Positions 46,355-58,329 of a DNA stretch of 64,000 bases are shown one piece after another. The notes below the pieces were generated by a model. It worked only from the letters and a program-made list of their open reading frames with translations. It did not search any database and was not told where the DNA came from. The translations under genes and the position numbers were made by a program. This stretch comes from Chionoecetes opilio (Eukaryota > Arthropoda > Malacostraca > Decapoda > Majidae): positions 423,368-487,367 of the forward strand of contig JACEEZ010020019.1 in the NCBI GenBank assembly GCA_016584305.1. Direction: 5' to 3'. Position 1 is the stretch's first letter. Every line of letters begins with the position of its first letter.

Positions 46355-46977
46355 TCTATAATAATATAAGCGAAAGTGTGTGTGTGTGTGTCCGCGATAG
46401 GTGCCGCCCCCAGTGCCCCAATCCCATCATATGGCACAGTTTTGGAACTGGGTCGACCAGGGGCACATTTTAAGCCCACTTATGAGATGATCCGATCACT
46501 TAAAAAAAAAAAATATTTTTAGTAGCCTATTAGCGAGAATTGTGAAAAAAAACAGTGGGTTGCGAGAATTGAGGAAACCTTGATGTAGGGTGATGGGTAA
46601 TGGGTGAGTGAATGGGTGGTGTGATGGGTGAGTGAATGGGTGGGGGGTGATGGGTGATGGGTGAGGGAATAGGTGGGGGGTGATGGGTAATGGGTGAGTG
46701 AATGGGTGTGTGGTGATGGGTAATGGGTGAGTGAATGGGTGGGGGGTGATGGGTAATGGGTGAGTGAATGGGTGGGGGGTGATGGGTAATGGGTGAGTGA
46801 ATGGGTTGGGGGTGATGTGAATGGGTTGGCGTTAATACATACATTTCTACATCCATGATTTCAGGAAAGTTAGAAGGGGCTATCTGGAGAGTCTGTGTTT
46901 GGTGGGCCTGCGGCCCACCAATAGCCCTCCGCAGGAGCTAGCCAATAAGTCCGCCCGGAGGGCGGCTTTGCGACTAG
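46355..46977 (+). mobile_element. Non-autonomous Helitron D
   Basis: Plus orientation: TCTATAATAATATAAGCG at 46355 through hairpin and CTAG at 46974-46977. The minisatellite (complement strand) is at about 46590-46830. Its end touches the start of Helitron E with no host base between. The D+E insertion is an A|T site in 'TTTTGAGCAT|TTATGATATA', as read from the other arm. Confidence 0.9.
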
Positions 46978-46998
46978 TATATAATAATATAAGCGAAA

Positions 46999-47031
<33 letters not shown>

Positions 47032-47683
47032 TGTCCGTGTGTGTGTGTCCGCTCCAGGTGCCGCCCCCTGTGGCGGAATCCCCTCATATGGCACAGTTTT
47101 GGAACCGGATCGAGCAGGGGAAGGTTTTAAGCCCATTTATGAGATGATCCGATCACCTTTTTTTCTTTTTTTTAGCAGCCTATTAGCGGGAATTGTGAAA
47201 AAAAGTGGGTTGCGAGAATTAAGGAAACCTTGATGTAGGGTGATGGGTAATGGGTGAGTGAATGGGTGTGAGGTGATGGGTGAGTGAATGGCTGGGGGGT
47301 GGGGGGTGAGTGAATGGGTGGGGGGTGATGGGTGATGGGTGAGGGAATAGATGGGGGTGATGGGTAATGGGTGAGTGAATGGGTGTGTGGTGATGGATAA
47401 TGGGTGAGTGAATAGATGGGGGGTGGTGGGTATTGGGTGAGTGAATGGGTGGGGGGTGATGGGTAATGGGTGAGTGAATGGGTTGGGGGTGATGTGAATA
47501 GGTTGGCGTTAATACATACATTTCTACATCCATGATTTCAGGAAAGCTAGAAGGGGCTATCTGGAGAGTCTGTGTTTGGTGGGCCTTCGGCCCACCAAAC
47601 ACAGGTGGTGGGCCGATGGCCCACCAATAGCCCTCCGGAGGAGCTAGCCAAAAAGTCCGCCCGGAGGGCGGCTTTGCGGCTAG
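46978..47683 (+). mobile_element. Non-autonomous Helitron E (tandem to D)
   Basis: Begins TATATAATAATATAAGCG directly after D's CTAG, so its 5' TC reads TA. It ends CTAG at 47680-47683 and then continues into the palindrome arm. The minisatellite is at about 47235-47505. Confidence 0.9.
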
Positions 47684-48194
47684 TATGATATAAGAGGCAT
47701 TCAATTTCGTACAGAAATGTCCTTTGAGTAGGAGGTGGGGGTATATACGGGTGGTTAAGACATTTCTGTACGAAATTGAATGCTTCATAAAAATTATATC
47801 ATAAATGCTCAAAACCATACCTATAACTGTCGCCGATAGGAATTCTCGCCGACGTCGGCGAGTGTTCCACTTCGTGTCCCCCCCCCCCCCTTTAATGATA
47901 AATAAAGACGGTTTTGTTGTCGTAGTACGCCTGGACATGCCTTTGTTGATCAAGTCAATATTAGTCATTATTCCCCTCAACGCCCGTCCGGCTCATAGAA
48001 CTTTGCATTATTCACGTATAGTTTTTCCGCAAGGATGATAGATTATAATTGTAGTCTATTATCCTTGGTTTTCCGTGTGCGTGCGTCACCGAAGTCTTAA
48101 TGCGTCACGCTCCTCTATACTGCACAGGGGTCACAAATAACTGAATGCCCATCCTTGTCCCATTGGTTGCTTCTTCGATTTAGCTTTTTTATTT

Positions 48195-48533
48195 AAAAAA
48201 AAAATTCCTTATTTGTGCCTATAGCGCCTATAGGCAGTGACCTCCAGGGCTCGGATGGTAGGCCCTGGATGTTCACTCGAGGACTGTGTTGGTTGGCCCT
48301 CGCCCGTGGTGGCACAGGCAGGATTTTTATAGTGATGCACATGTGATTTGAGGCTCATGCCGCCCCCCTATGTCCTCCGATGCTGATGTCCTCGCAATCT
48401 AAGGTAAAGTTATTGGGCAACATGTGGATGTTCTGAGGCCATTCGCTGGTGCAGAAAGATTTTAAGTGGACTTCGGTTCTCATCAGGGATCGAACTCGGG
48501 TCACCGAGAACGCCACTCGGAGACGCTAACCAC
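48195..48533 (-). mobile_element. SINE-1 copy, head interrupted
   Basis: Minus orientation, tail at about 48218 and B box (reverse) near 48488-48498. The sequence stops at 'GCTAACCACT' inside the A box. The rest of the head ('GCGTATACCGCCTCCC') is found after the LINE, at about 49452-49467. Confidence 0.85.
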
Positions 48534-49441
48534 TTTTTTTTATTTATTTTTTTATTTTTTATAACATCACAAGGAACTGGCCAAGGGCATAACAAAAATG
48601 GGTAACACAAAGCCCACTTAGTTGCCAGTCCCTATAAAGAAGACAGTAAGAGAATAAAATAAAAAAAGAGGGGTAGGCCAATTTAGTTCGGGAGGTGTCT
48701 TGTTACTCTTCTTTTGAAAAGATTTAAGTCATAGGAAAGTGGAAAAATAGAAACAGGAAGAGAGTTCCAGAGTTTACCAGTGAAAGGGATGAAAGAGTAA
48801 AGATACTGATTAACTCTTGCATTAGGAAGATGGACAGAATAGGGATGAGAATGAGTAGAAAGTCTTGTGCAGCGAGGCCGCGGGAGTGGGGGAGGCATGT
48901 AGTTAGCAAGTTCAGAAGAGCAGTGAGCATGAAAATAACGGTAGAAGAGAGCAAGAGAAGCAACATTGCGGCGGAGATTTAAAGATTGAAGACAGTCAGT
49001 CAGAGGAGAGGAGTTGATGAGACGAAAAGCTTTTGACTCAACCCTGTTTAGGAGAGCTGTATGAGTGGGTCCTCCCCAAACATGTGAGACATACTCCATA
49101 CATGGGCGGATAAGACCCCTGTAGAGAGCAAGCAATTGGGAGGGAGAAAAAAAAGGACGCAGACGCCACAGGACACCTAACTTCTTAGAAGCTGTTTTAG
49201 CAAGAGATGAGATGTGAGATTTCCAGTTCAGATTTTTAGTAAAGGATAGTCCTAGAATGTTCATTGTAGAAGAAGGAGACAGTTGAGTGTCATTGAAGAA
49301 GAGGGGATAGTTATCTGGTAGGTTTTGTCGAGTAGATAGTTGAAGAAATTGGGTTTTTGAGGCATTGAACAAAACAAGGTCTGCTTTGCCCCAATCAGAA
49401 ATTATAGAAAGATCAGAAGTTAGGCGCTCGGTGGCATCTCT
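48534..49441 (-). mobile_element. Jockey-like LINE, 5'-truncated, inserted in SINE-1
   Basis: The T-rich start (48534-48562) is its 3' tail. The 3' UTR matches copy 1. The coding part begins in the RT thumb region ('ATERLTSDLSIISDWGKA') and runs to the natural C-terminus 'RRVTRHLPN'. It has landed within the A box of the SINE-1 at 48195. Confidence 0.9.
48683..49441 (-). pseudogene. Jockey-like RT C-terminal domain
   Basis: An uninterrupted minus frame of about 250 residues contains 'NILGLSFTKNLNWKSHI', 'RPCMEYVSHVWGG', 'NRVESKAFRLINSSPL' and the C-terminal 'LWNSLPVSIFPL' block, ending 'HLPN'. It lacks all palm motifs because of 5' truncation. Being intact, it shows the natural frame that copy 1 loses at about 25677, so this copy is probably younger. 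Confidence 0.85.
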
Positions 49442-49529
49442 CCGTATACTCTGCGTATACCGCCTCCCTTTTGCTACCGCATTCCCATCAGCTATGTCTC
49501 TTATGAATGAAATACTTTCAATTTGCCTC

Positions 49530-49705
49530 TACCTTTGACGGCGAGTGCATTGGAGGACATCAAGGGGAGGGAGATGTGACATGAACATCTAAAATCGTCA
49601 CAGGCGTCACTTAAAATATCATGTCTGCTACCAAAGGGCGAGGGCCAACTATTGGATCCCTCACATGAAAACCTCCAGAGCCAACCATCGGAGTGTTCAA
49701 ATTAA
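49530..49705 (+). mobile_element. SINE-1 tail fragment
   Basis: 'CTCTACCTTTGACGGCGAGT' and 'GGGCGAGGGCCAAC' match the SINE-1 body; the head is missing. Confidence 0.75.
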
Positions 49706-50063
49706 ATAGCCTATAAGCAATCAAACGTAAATACTAAAAAAAAAACATCCATAAAAACTAGACTTATTCCCCACGTTTCCTTTCTTACAAATTAATATTC
49801 AGCATCTGCTTCGTATTGAATATATAATATTAATGTAGAAATAAAAAGTTAATCTAGCATGAATAGGATAATGTAGCGTTCAATACTGATATATCACATT
49901 ATTGTAAAATTACTCTCACTCACTCAGTTGCTATGTATTTTTTTGCCATTGAGTTACACTTTGATTGTTAAACTTGCTTGTTGCCTGGATTCAGCGTGCA
50001 GCGTGGAATATTCAAGGAAGCAAAAGGCACTTCACTTTTGTTCCCTTTTTTATTTGTGTGAGC

Positions 50064-50115
<52 letters not shown>

Positions 50116-50139
50116 GAGAGCGAGCCACGCAGAGCCAAC
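49706..50139. other. AT-rich intron sequence
   Basis: Nothing recognised apart from short (GT)n and (GA)n runs at about 50060-50120. Confidence 0.4.
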
Positions 50140-50330
50140 GCATATTCCCCAACTCTATGTGGATATGTGGACTCTGGGTGAAGACGCCTGTAGCTCCAAA
50201 ACTAACCAAAGGATTTTCTCGAAAATCCCCTCATTGTGATTTCCACACAAAGTTTCGACGACTACGCTCTACTAACCTCACCTAACCTACCGTAACCTTA
50301 CGTAATGTAACGTGACGTGTTCAAGAGTTA

Positions 50331-50688
50331 TTAAGCTAGACTCACACTGGGCGTATTTGGCCACACGTATGGCTACGTACGGGGTTATTTTGGAATACGC
50401 GGAAAATCAGGTTTTTACGTTTTTGAACGTTTTTGATCGTGAATGTAAGTTTTCTTACATTTTCTTCAGTAAACCAAACGTGGAACAATTACGTGAGCTC
50501 TGTGCGTTATTTTTTCTTTTTTGAAAATTCAAAAATTGTTCCACGTTTGGTTTACTTAAGAAAATGTAAGAAAACTTACATTCACGATCAAAAACGTTCA
50601 AAAACGTAAAAACCTGATTTTCCGCGTATTCCAAAATAACCCCGTACGTAGCCATACGTGAGGCCAAATACGCCCAGTGTGAGCTTAA
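50331..50688. mobile_element. Near-perfect palindromic MITE flanked by TTAA
   Basis: TTAA at 50331-50334 and 50685-50688. Arms of about 165 bp: 'CTCACACTGGGCGTATTTGG', 'TACGTACGGGGTTATTTTGG', 'TTTTGATCGTGAATGTAAG' and complements. The loop is about 50490-50530. There is no coding capacity. TTAA flanks suggest mobilisation by a piggyBac-type enzyme. It lies about 290 bp upstream of exon B. Confidence 0.85.
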
Positions 50689-50729
50689 GTGCGACATACT
50701 GTTCCAGAATACGGGAATATGCCGCGCGG

Positions 50730-50761
<32 letters not shown>

Positions 50762-50921
50762 AGGATTAGATGGCCATGAGACTGTCCATGCACAGACCCC
50801 TCCCACACATACACACACACACAAAGGAGGGTGCCATGCCGTATTACCTCACCCACCTGGAGTGAAGTTACGACTCTCAACACAAGTCAGGTTGTTGGTG
50901 GTGCGGCGTCCCTCTGTCGTT

Positions 50922-50957
<36 letters not shown>

Positions 50958-50978
50958 ATAGTGATATGCTTCTTGCAG

Positions 50979-51090
50979 ATGGTTAGGCTGGATGACAGTG
51001 CGGGAGAAGAAGATAGAGCCGCCTAGACCAGTAGGACAGCACCCCACCTCTCCCGTGCTCTTCCTCGTCGCCTCACACCACCTGTCCAAC
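50979..51090 (+). CDS. Host gene exon B
   Basis: Acceptor 'GCTTCTTGCAG' ends at 50978; donor 'CCAAC|GTGAGTATG' follows 51090. The first base completes the split codon from exon A, giving a Val. The next 37 codons are open ('WLGWMTVREKKIEPPRPVG' ... 'VLFLVASHHLSN') and end in phase 0, exactly what exon C needs. The first residues extend the hydrophobic run of exon A, and then a basic 'REKK' would mark the cytoplasmic side. The other frames contain stops, which supports this frame choice. Confidence 0.75.
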
Positions 51091-51917
<827 letters not shown>

Positions 51918-52241
51918 AGCGTGCACCTCACCTCACGTACCGATACACACATTCACACACATGCAGTGAAATATATATATAACGTAACAACAAACAAACA
52001 ATTAGTAAACATACGAGGTGGGGGATAAAAAAAAGACCAAACTCACACGCACACACATATTTTTTTACAGTATAAATTCAATAGGGAGAGGCAAGAGACG
52101 ATTTCAAGGTCGCTGATGTAACGGTGTGTGTGTGTGTATATATGTGTGTGTGTGTGTGTTCTGGCAGTTCAATGTGTCGGATTTCCTGACTTGATACGAG
52201 AGAGAGAGAGAGGAGGGTCTGATTAGCCTGGTAACATTAGT

Positions 52242-52349
<108 letters not shown>

Positions 52350-52429
52350 CGTCACTTGCGTATTATATTCGCTAGGTATTAAGTATGGAGAGAGAGAGAG
52401 CGAGAGAGATTATATACCTGCCTGACTTC

Positions 52430-53340
52430 GTTCTACTTGACTTCGTGACTTCTGACTATGTTCATGACAAATAGTCGGAATGAAATAAAGAAGCAGGAAA
52501 AATAAAAGAGAATAAGATAGTTGTAATAATAAATGAATGGAATATTACAAGGACGCAAAGATAGAAGGAAGGGAGGGAGAAAACTAGATGAAAGCAAGAA
52601 TGTAGAAAAGTAATGACTGGGATAAAATGAGTGAAAAATGCATGGAATAGAAGAGAAAAAGAAGAAAGAAGAGAGAAAGAGGAAGGGAGGTGATAGAAAA
52701 GGAGGAAGGAAGTGAACCTGTGTGAGCAAGGTACACAAATCGATCAATATTCAGGAAAGGATCGTAACTCTTGCCTAGCAGTTTTACCGGTGGTTGTGTG
52801 ATGTTGGCGGTGGGTGTTGATTGGTAGTGGTTGTGGCGGTTGTGGTGGTGTGGTGGTGGAAGGGGCAGTGGTGGTGGTGGTGATTGGGAAAAAGGTCAAT
52901 GTAATGCTTATTCATTTTTTTCTTTGATTTTTTTTCTCTCTGACGTTCTACTAGTAACTATATAGTACAGCTAAAGTACCCGCACCATGATTAATGGCCG
53001 AGACTGTACTATTACTACTAATGCTGCTGCTACCATCATCAGTAGTAGTAGTTGTATTATCATGGTTGTTATTGTCATTTTTTGTTATTATTATTGTTAT
53101 TATTACTATTTCCTATATATTATCATTATCATTATCATTATCGTTATTGTTGTTATTATTATTATTATTGTTATTGATGTTATCATTATTATGTTATTAT
53201 TGTTATTTTATTTTTTTGTAAGTATTATCACTATTGTTATGATTATTATATCATCATTATTATCATCCACAATTACTGTTATCTCAAATTATTACTATCA
53301 TAATTTTTATTATTATTAGTTGTTTTTGTGGTGGTGGTGG
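52430..53340. other. Intron sequence with (ATT)n and (GTG)n tracts
   Basis: A-rich at 52470-52720, GTG-rich near 52800-52880 and a degenerate (ATT)n run at about 53040-53310. No gene. Confidence 0.5.
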
Positions 53341-53349
53341 TTGTCCTAA

Positions 53350-54238
53350 TTAGAGAGAACTGAAACTCGAGAAATGCCAGTGGTCGCTGGCAGTTTTAAC
53401 TCAAAGGTTGGTCTACTGTGTTTTGGCTCCGCGACTAATATTTTTCATAAATTAATTTCGCGATAAACATTGATGCACCGCATCTGAATACCAAAAAATA
53501 TAGTTCTTCTGTTGTTCTACTAATTATATGGATGACATTCATTACGATGGAACGTTCTATAATAGCAATTTAATGCAAATTACTCGCCTCGAGTAGCAAA
53601 GCTTAATATATTTTTTACATGTATATTGTGGCATGTAAAATTTGGGTGATGTTCACACTGTTTTCTAAGACAGTACTGCTGCGTCTGGCAAACGCTTGTC
53701 AAAATACAATAAGCAATGCCTTGGAAAAACGAAGAATAAAGAATGCCGAAATCGGCTTGTTGCTGCGACAATGTAGGTTATAATTGTGGAGGCGACACGC
53801 CGCGGCGGGGAGTGGTGGGCGGGGAGATTGTGGCGGGGAGATTGAATCAAAACATTGCTACTTCACGCGTCGACTCATTGCACTTCCAGGCTTTCTATCT
53901 GATTGATACACAATAATAACAGGAAAATATGACTGCCTAGGTATAGATAACTTCTAAACATACGTTATTGACTATATAATATCATAGAGTAACATTTACC
54001 TCGCCTCCTTAACTATAACCTACTTGGTTATTTGGTTAAATGCATGTTTTACAGACTCAGGCTTCTATACAATATACATATAGAAGAAAATCGTTCTTAA
54101 AATTATACTTTTGTGTTTTAAGTGCAGTGGAATAAGCCCATATTTTTCTTTCAAGTTGACCAACTTTTCACCAAATTGTGAGTTAAAACTGCCAGCGACC
54201 ACTGGCATTTCGGAGTTGCAGTTCTCTCTAATTGTGGT
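53350..54238. mobile_element. TIR element, ~890 bp, non-coding
   Basis: 'AGAGAACTG' and 'AAATGCCAGTGGTCGCTGGC' then 'AGTTTTAACTCA' on the left face complements at about 54176-54236. Flanks 'CTAATTAG' and 'CTAATTGT' look like an imperfect target duplication of 6-8 bp. The interior has no transposase motif. Confidence 0.65.
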
Positions 54239-56925
54239 GATAGTCTGTCCTGTGGAACTGGTTGCTGTCTTGGTGTTGGCTGTGGTGTGGATCATTATTG
54301 TTCTTATCCACTGCGGTGTTTCGTATTTCGTTTTGATGATACCATCTACGTAACAACACCAACAGTAGCTAATAGTGTTGTAGCCGTTCGAACTTTGAAG
54401 GGAAAGTGTTTTGACGTATTGATGTGCGAATAGATGGAGGGGGGATAGGCTTGTAACGGCGCCCTCGCCGCTATCTCACTCCATCGGACTTGAAAGGCCC
54501 CGCAGCGCCAAGCAGATAATTAGGGAACGAGGGATTGTGAGGTAAGGAGAAAAGGGAGTGAATAACATGGGGTATGTATGAGAGGAGGAGGGAGGCGTGC
54601 ACCGTTGTGTGGGAGTCTGAACAGTCTGAGGGCGGAGGAACCGAATGAGACGGGGGTGAAAACAACTGGAAGGATGGAGGTTTAGAGAGTAAATAAAGAT
54701 GAGAGAGAGAAGACGGAAAGATAAAGTATATGAGGAGGAGATAAGGAAAGGAGAAGAGGTGTGTGTGTGGGTATGAACAACTAATACGGACAGATGGTCT
54801 GAGATGGATATAGCCAAGGTAAAGAGAACAAGAGGTATATCTCTCTCTATACCTTGGATATAGCTATGTTTGCGGGAGGATCAACGTGCGGTAATGTGTG
54901 TTTGTGGGCGTGGGAGAAGGGCGGCAGAGGTTCATGGCGGATCTTACCAAGGTTAGCTGGAACGGGTGTTGGCTGGGCGCTGTGAGGCATGCATGGCGTA
55001 GCGGGGCGGCCCTGGTTGGGAATGGCAAGGTGGATGCAGCTAATACCTGTGTGATGGTGACGTGCCCTCCTTACCCTCATTCACTATCCTGTCACAATTA
55101 CTCGCTCCCTCTCATTCCTCTCCATTCCCTTGTTCATCTGAACTCTGCTCCGCACTCACCATCCACTCTCTCCACTATTTTTCATTCCTCATCCTCTCTC
55201 GCTCTCCCTCTTCCCTAAGTATACGGTATAGTTACTTTGCCTCTTCCCTCAACCGCGTTTCCAATTTACTCCCGCGCCTTCCTTCATAATCTCACTTCTT
55301 ATCCTCGCTGTTCTCCCTCTCACCCTTTAACCCTTTCGTCTTCCTCCGTCCCTCACCCCCTCTCATTCCTTCTTTGTAATGTTGTGAGGAATATGTAGCT
55401 TAATTATTGCTTACTCTCCTTCCTCCACTCCCACCTAGTCCTCCATATCTTACTTCTCACTTGTCCCTCCCTCTCCACCTCTCTCCTTCCTGCGTCACCC
55501 GTGCTCTTTCTTTTACCTCCTTCATTATTCCTCCTTCATATTTCTTCTTCTTCTCCAATCCCACGCTGGCCTTGCTCACCATCACTTTCCTTTCCACCAT
55601 CATCCTATCCTCCCATTCTGCCACTCCGTCTGACCACCATAAAACAAAAGTAAAAATGTAAAAAAAGTGCGATCGCTGAAACACATTCTCGATGAAAAAG
55701 AAATATGAAAAAAGGGATAGGTAGCAGTAACGCAAGTTTTCCATATTTATGATAGTGCCTAACCATTTGTTAGTGATTGTGTGTGTGTTTGGGGGGGGGG
55801 TGCTGTATTTGTAGATTCGTTCATATATGGCACGTTGATCACCTGCGTCTGTGTGTCACAGTGTGTGTGTGTGTGCGTGTGTGTGCATGGCCTTGTGACG
55901 GCTTAGCTACCACATTTGTTCTTACGTATAGTATAGATACGAACCTCCGTACCATCTTTTTTGCCTCCTCTCTTTCCTTATCCGCCACCTGTGGCGTGGC
56001 CGTGGGGATTACGTCATTCCCCGCTCAACTTCAGGCTCGCCTCAACACATTCACAGACGCTGAGAAGCAAACCCAAGAAGGCTTTGTTCTTCTACCAGTC
56101 AGGTTCGCACACACACACACACGCTCACGTGTAAACAGGAGATGACACTTAAGACGCAGAGAGGGAGGAGGGCCTGTGTAAGTGGTTGTGTGAGTGTGTT
56201 GTCAGGCCGCCTAGATTGGCGCTCAGCCGCTCATTCACTGGTGATTTATATCTTATCAATGATTGATATGGTCGTAGTGTTAAGAAAACGCTGATCATTA
56301 GATTCATAAACGCTTAAAGAACGATCAAGAAAGCTATAAAAACGGCCGCAGATGGTTAAAAGAAAGATCCAAGTCGATGCATCGTGTGCTGCTTCTGGTG
56401 TTGGCTACTCTCGGTAGCGTACTTTTTTGTTGACTAGTAAACAATATTGTGTCTTTGTTTTGGCCGCCCCTGTTAGAATTGTTGTCTGTTAGCGAAAGAA
56501 CGTCTATTTTTGTATGATACACCGCTGACCTCGTCTATTTTTGTCGTCGAGTGAATGATATTGTGTGTTTGTGATGGCTGGGTGATGATGGGCCCTTGCT
56601 TGTGTTGTTTGTTATCGAGTAAACAGTATTTTGGCAAGGTCATGGATGCCAACTTTTGTGCCTGTGTCGACGTTCCTCGCCAGACATCCGTCCATCCATC
56701 CTCGATGTAGAGAAGATGGGTCCACCTGTTGACAACCATTACCATAATGGCCTTGACTTGAGCGGCGGCGTTTTCTTCACGTCATAGTTTTTATGTTTTC
56801 ATAGTTTTATCCAAGGCTCCCCTGCGGCCATCTCCCGTTATGTTCAGGCACTGCTTCCCCGCGCCACTGCCACCGCTTGCTGTCTCATGGCTTCCATATT
56901 GATATGATTTCTTGTACTATGTTCT
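54239..56925. other. Intron sequence, mostly unassigned
   Basis: Contains a small hairpin near 54808-54862 ('TATAGCCAAGGTA' / 'TACCTTGGATATA') and pyrimidine-rich 55060-55600. A loose repeat of 'GAGTAAACAATATTGTGT'-like strings occurs near 56436, 56545 and 56613. No gene found. Confidence 0.4.
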
Positions 56926-56927
56926 TT

Positions 56928-57055
56928 TAGGCCAGTTCACACTGCCCAAATACCTGCAGATTTATTTCCCGGAAAACCGGGATACAGCGGCTGTCTGTGA
57001 CACTTTTTTGTCGGAAATCAATGTTTGCATACAGGTGTGGGAGACGCCGCCCAGC
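56928..57055. repeat. MITE-like end
   Basis: 'GGCCAGTTCACACTGCCCAA' then 'ATACCTGCAGATTTATT' resembles the reverse complement of 60640-60690 ('ATTTGGCCAATGTGAATCGG') and, more loosely, the ends of the TTAA palindrome at 50331. Confidence 0.5.
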
Positions 57056-57170
57056 CGGTATACCTGGTATTCTCGTCTACCGAGATTCTCGTCCCGACAC
57101 AAACCGGGAATTTTGGCCGATAGCAATGATTAGGTTAGGTTATTTATACAGAAACACAGGTTAAAGCTTA

Positions 57171-57227
<57 letters not shown>

Positions 57228-57327
57228 AGTACGTATATATATATATATATATTATATATATATATATTTGTGTAAGTACGTATATATATATATAATATAT
57301 ATATATAATAATTATATATATAATATA

Positions 57328-57370
<43 letters not shown>

Positions 57371-57625
57371 AGTTGTAGATAATAGGAACACTTGACAAAG
57401 TGAAAAGTTGGAACTCTCGCCGACGGGGACGATAGATCTGCTGGTAGACGAGAGTACCATAAATACCAGCCCCTCCCGACCTAGCTCACAAACATCCCAC
57501 TACGCTTTGCGCTGGCGTAGAATTGATAGTTTAATTTTTTCCATGATATCATCTACTAAATCAAACCCCACGTCTAACCTAACCTAATCTGATTTAACCT
57601 AACAACCGTTTCTGGCTAATAACGG
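57056..57625. repeat. Foldback element with (TA)n centre
   Basis: 'CTGGTATTCTCGTCTACCGA' at about 57064 faces its imperfect complement at about 57430-57463. The (TA)n array 57176-57366 fills the loop. The right extension (57540-57625) matches 4985-5065 and the left arm matches 2077-2182. Confidence 0.7.
57176..57366. repeat. (TA)n microsatellite
   Basis: About 190 bp of TA with 'GTAAGTACG' inserted twice. Confidence 0.95.
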
Positions 57626-58329
57626 AAAGTTTTCGGTATTATATGTATCACCATTACCATGGGAAATTGGGATTCAAAGTGTGAGGGCTGGGAACGTGGA
57701 GAATGAGGAATAGGAAGGAGAGAAGGATAAATAAGGAAATAGAAGAGGAGAATAAGAGAGAGAGAGAATCTCTTGATGACGGTAGTGGAAGTAAGAAGCG
57801 ACGATGGTTTTTGCTGACACAAGCTATCCTTATCTACCAGCGAGGGGAGATAACGCTGACACTAGATTTTCAGCAGATGAGCGTCCAAGAAGAAGGAAAG
57901 AAAGTGAGAAGGAGAGAGAGAGTGAGACGGTGAGAGAGAGTGAGAGAAGGCGAGGAGAAGGGATAAGAATATTGCTGACCCAACAAGAGTTGCCGCCAGC
58001 AGCCAGGGATCAATTCTCGCCGTCACCTCGCACCCACATGATTAACTGTCGCACTGAGATATCCTTTGACCTGTAACCACCACCACACGCCTGGCCTCCC
58101 TGAACGCAGAGGACAAAGGGAGAATCCTTCTGGCTTTGTGTGTGTGCAGACGTGCCTCGCAGTGAGCGGTGATAAGTGATTACGAGACTAGAGTATTTGT
58201 CCAAGTGCAGCGAGCGAGTTACGCATGTATTCCTCACAGGTCTCTACACGCGCTCGAGTATGTGGCTGAGACCCACTCTGCCGTTCCACCCACGCCACGC
58301 CCTAAACCTACGCCCGCCACTCCGCTTGT

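Larger units (their letters stand above)
45461..47987. repeat. Palindromic element (~235-bp arms) split by three Helitrons
   Basis: The right arm 47759-47987 is continuous. The left arm is in three pieces: 45461-45561, 46258-46354 and 47684-47721 (236 bp in total), separated by Helitrons C and D+E. With the Helitrons removed, the arms pair almost end to end around a 37-bp loop at 47722-47758. Shared strings include 'ACGGGCGTTGAGGGGAATAA', 'TTGACTTGATCAACAAAGGC', 'CGCCGACGTCGGCGAG' and 'TTCAATTTCGTACAGAAATG'. It belongs to the GGCGAG foldback group. Confidence 0.9.

Noticed and set aside
55777..56145. Additional exon of the host gene near 55940-56120
   Set aside because: An open frame exists, but no convincing acceptor and donor with the phase needed between exons B and C were seen, and B and C already join in phase.
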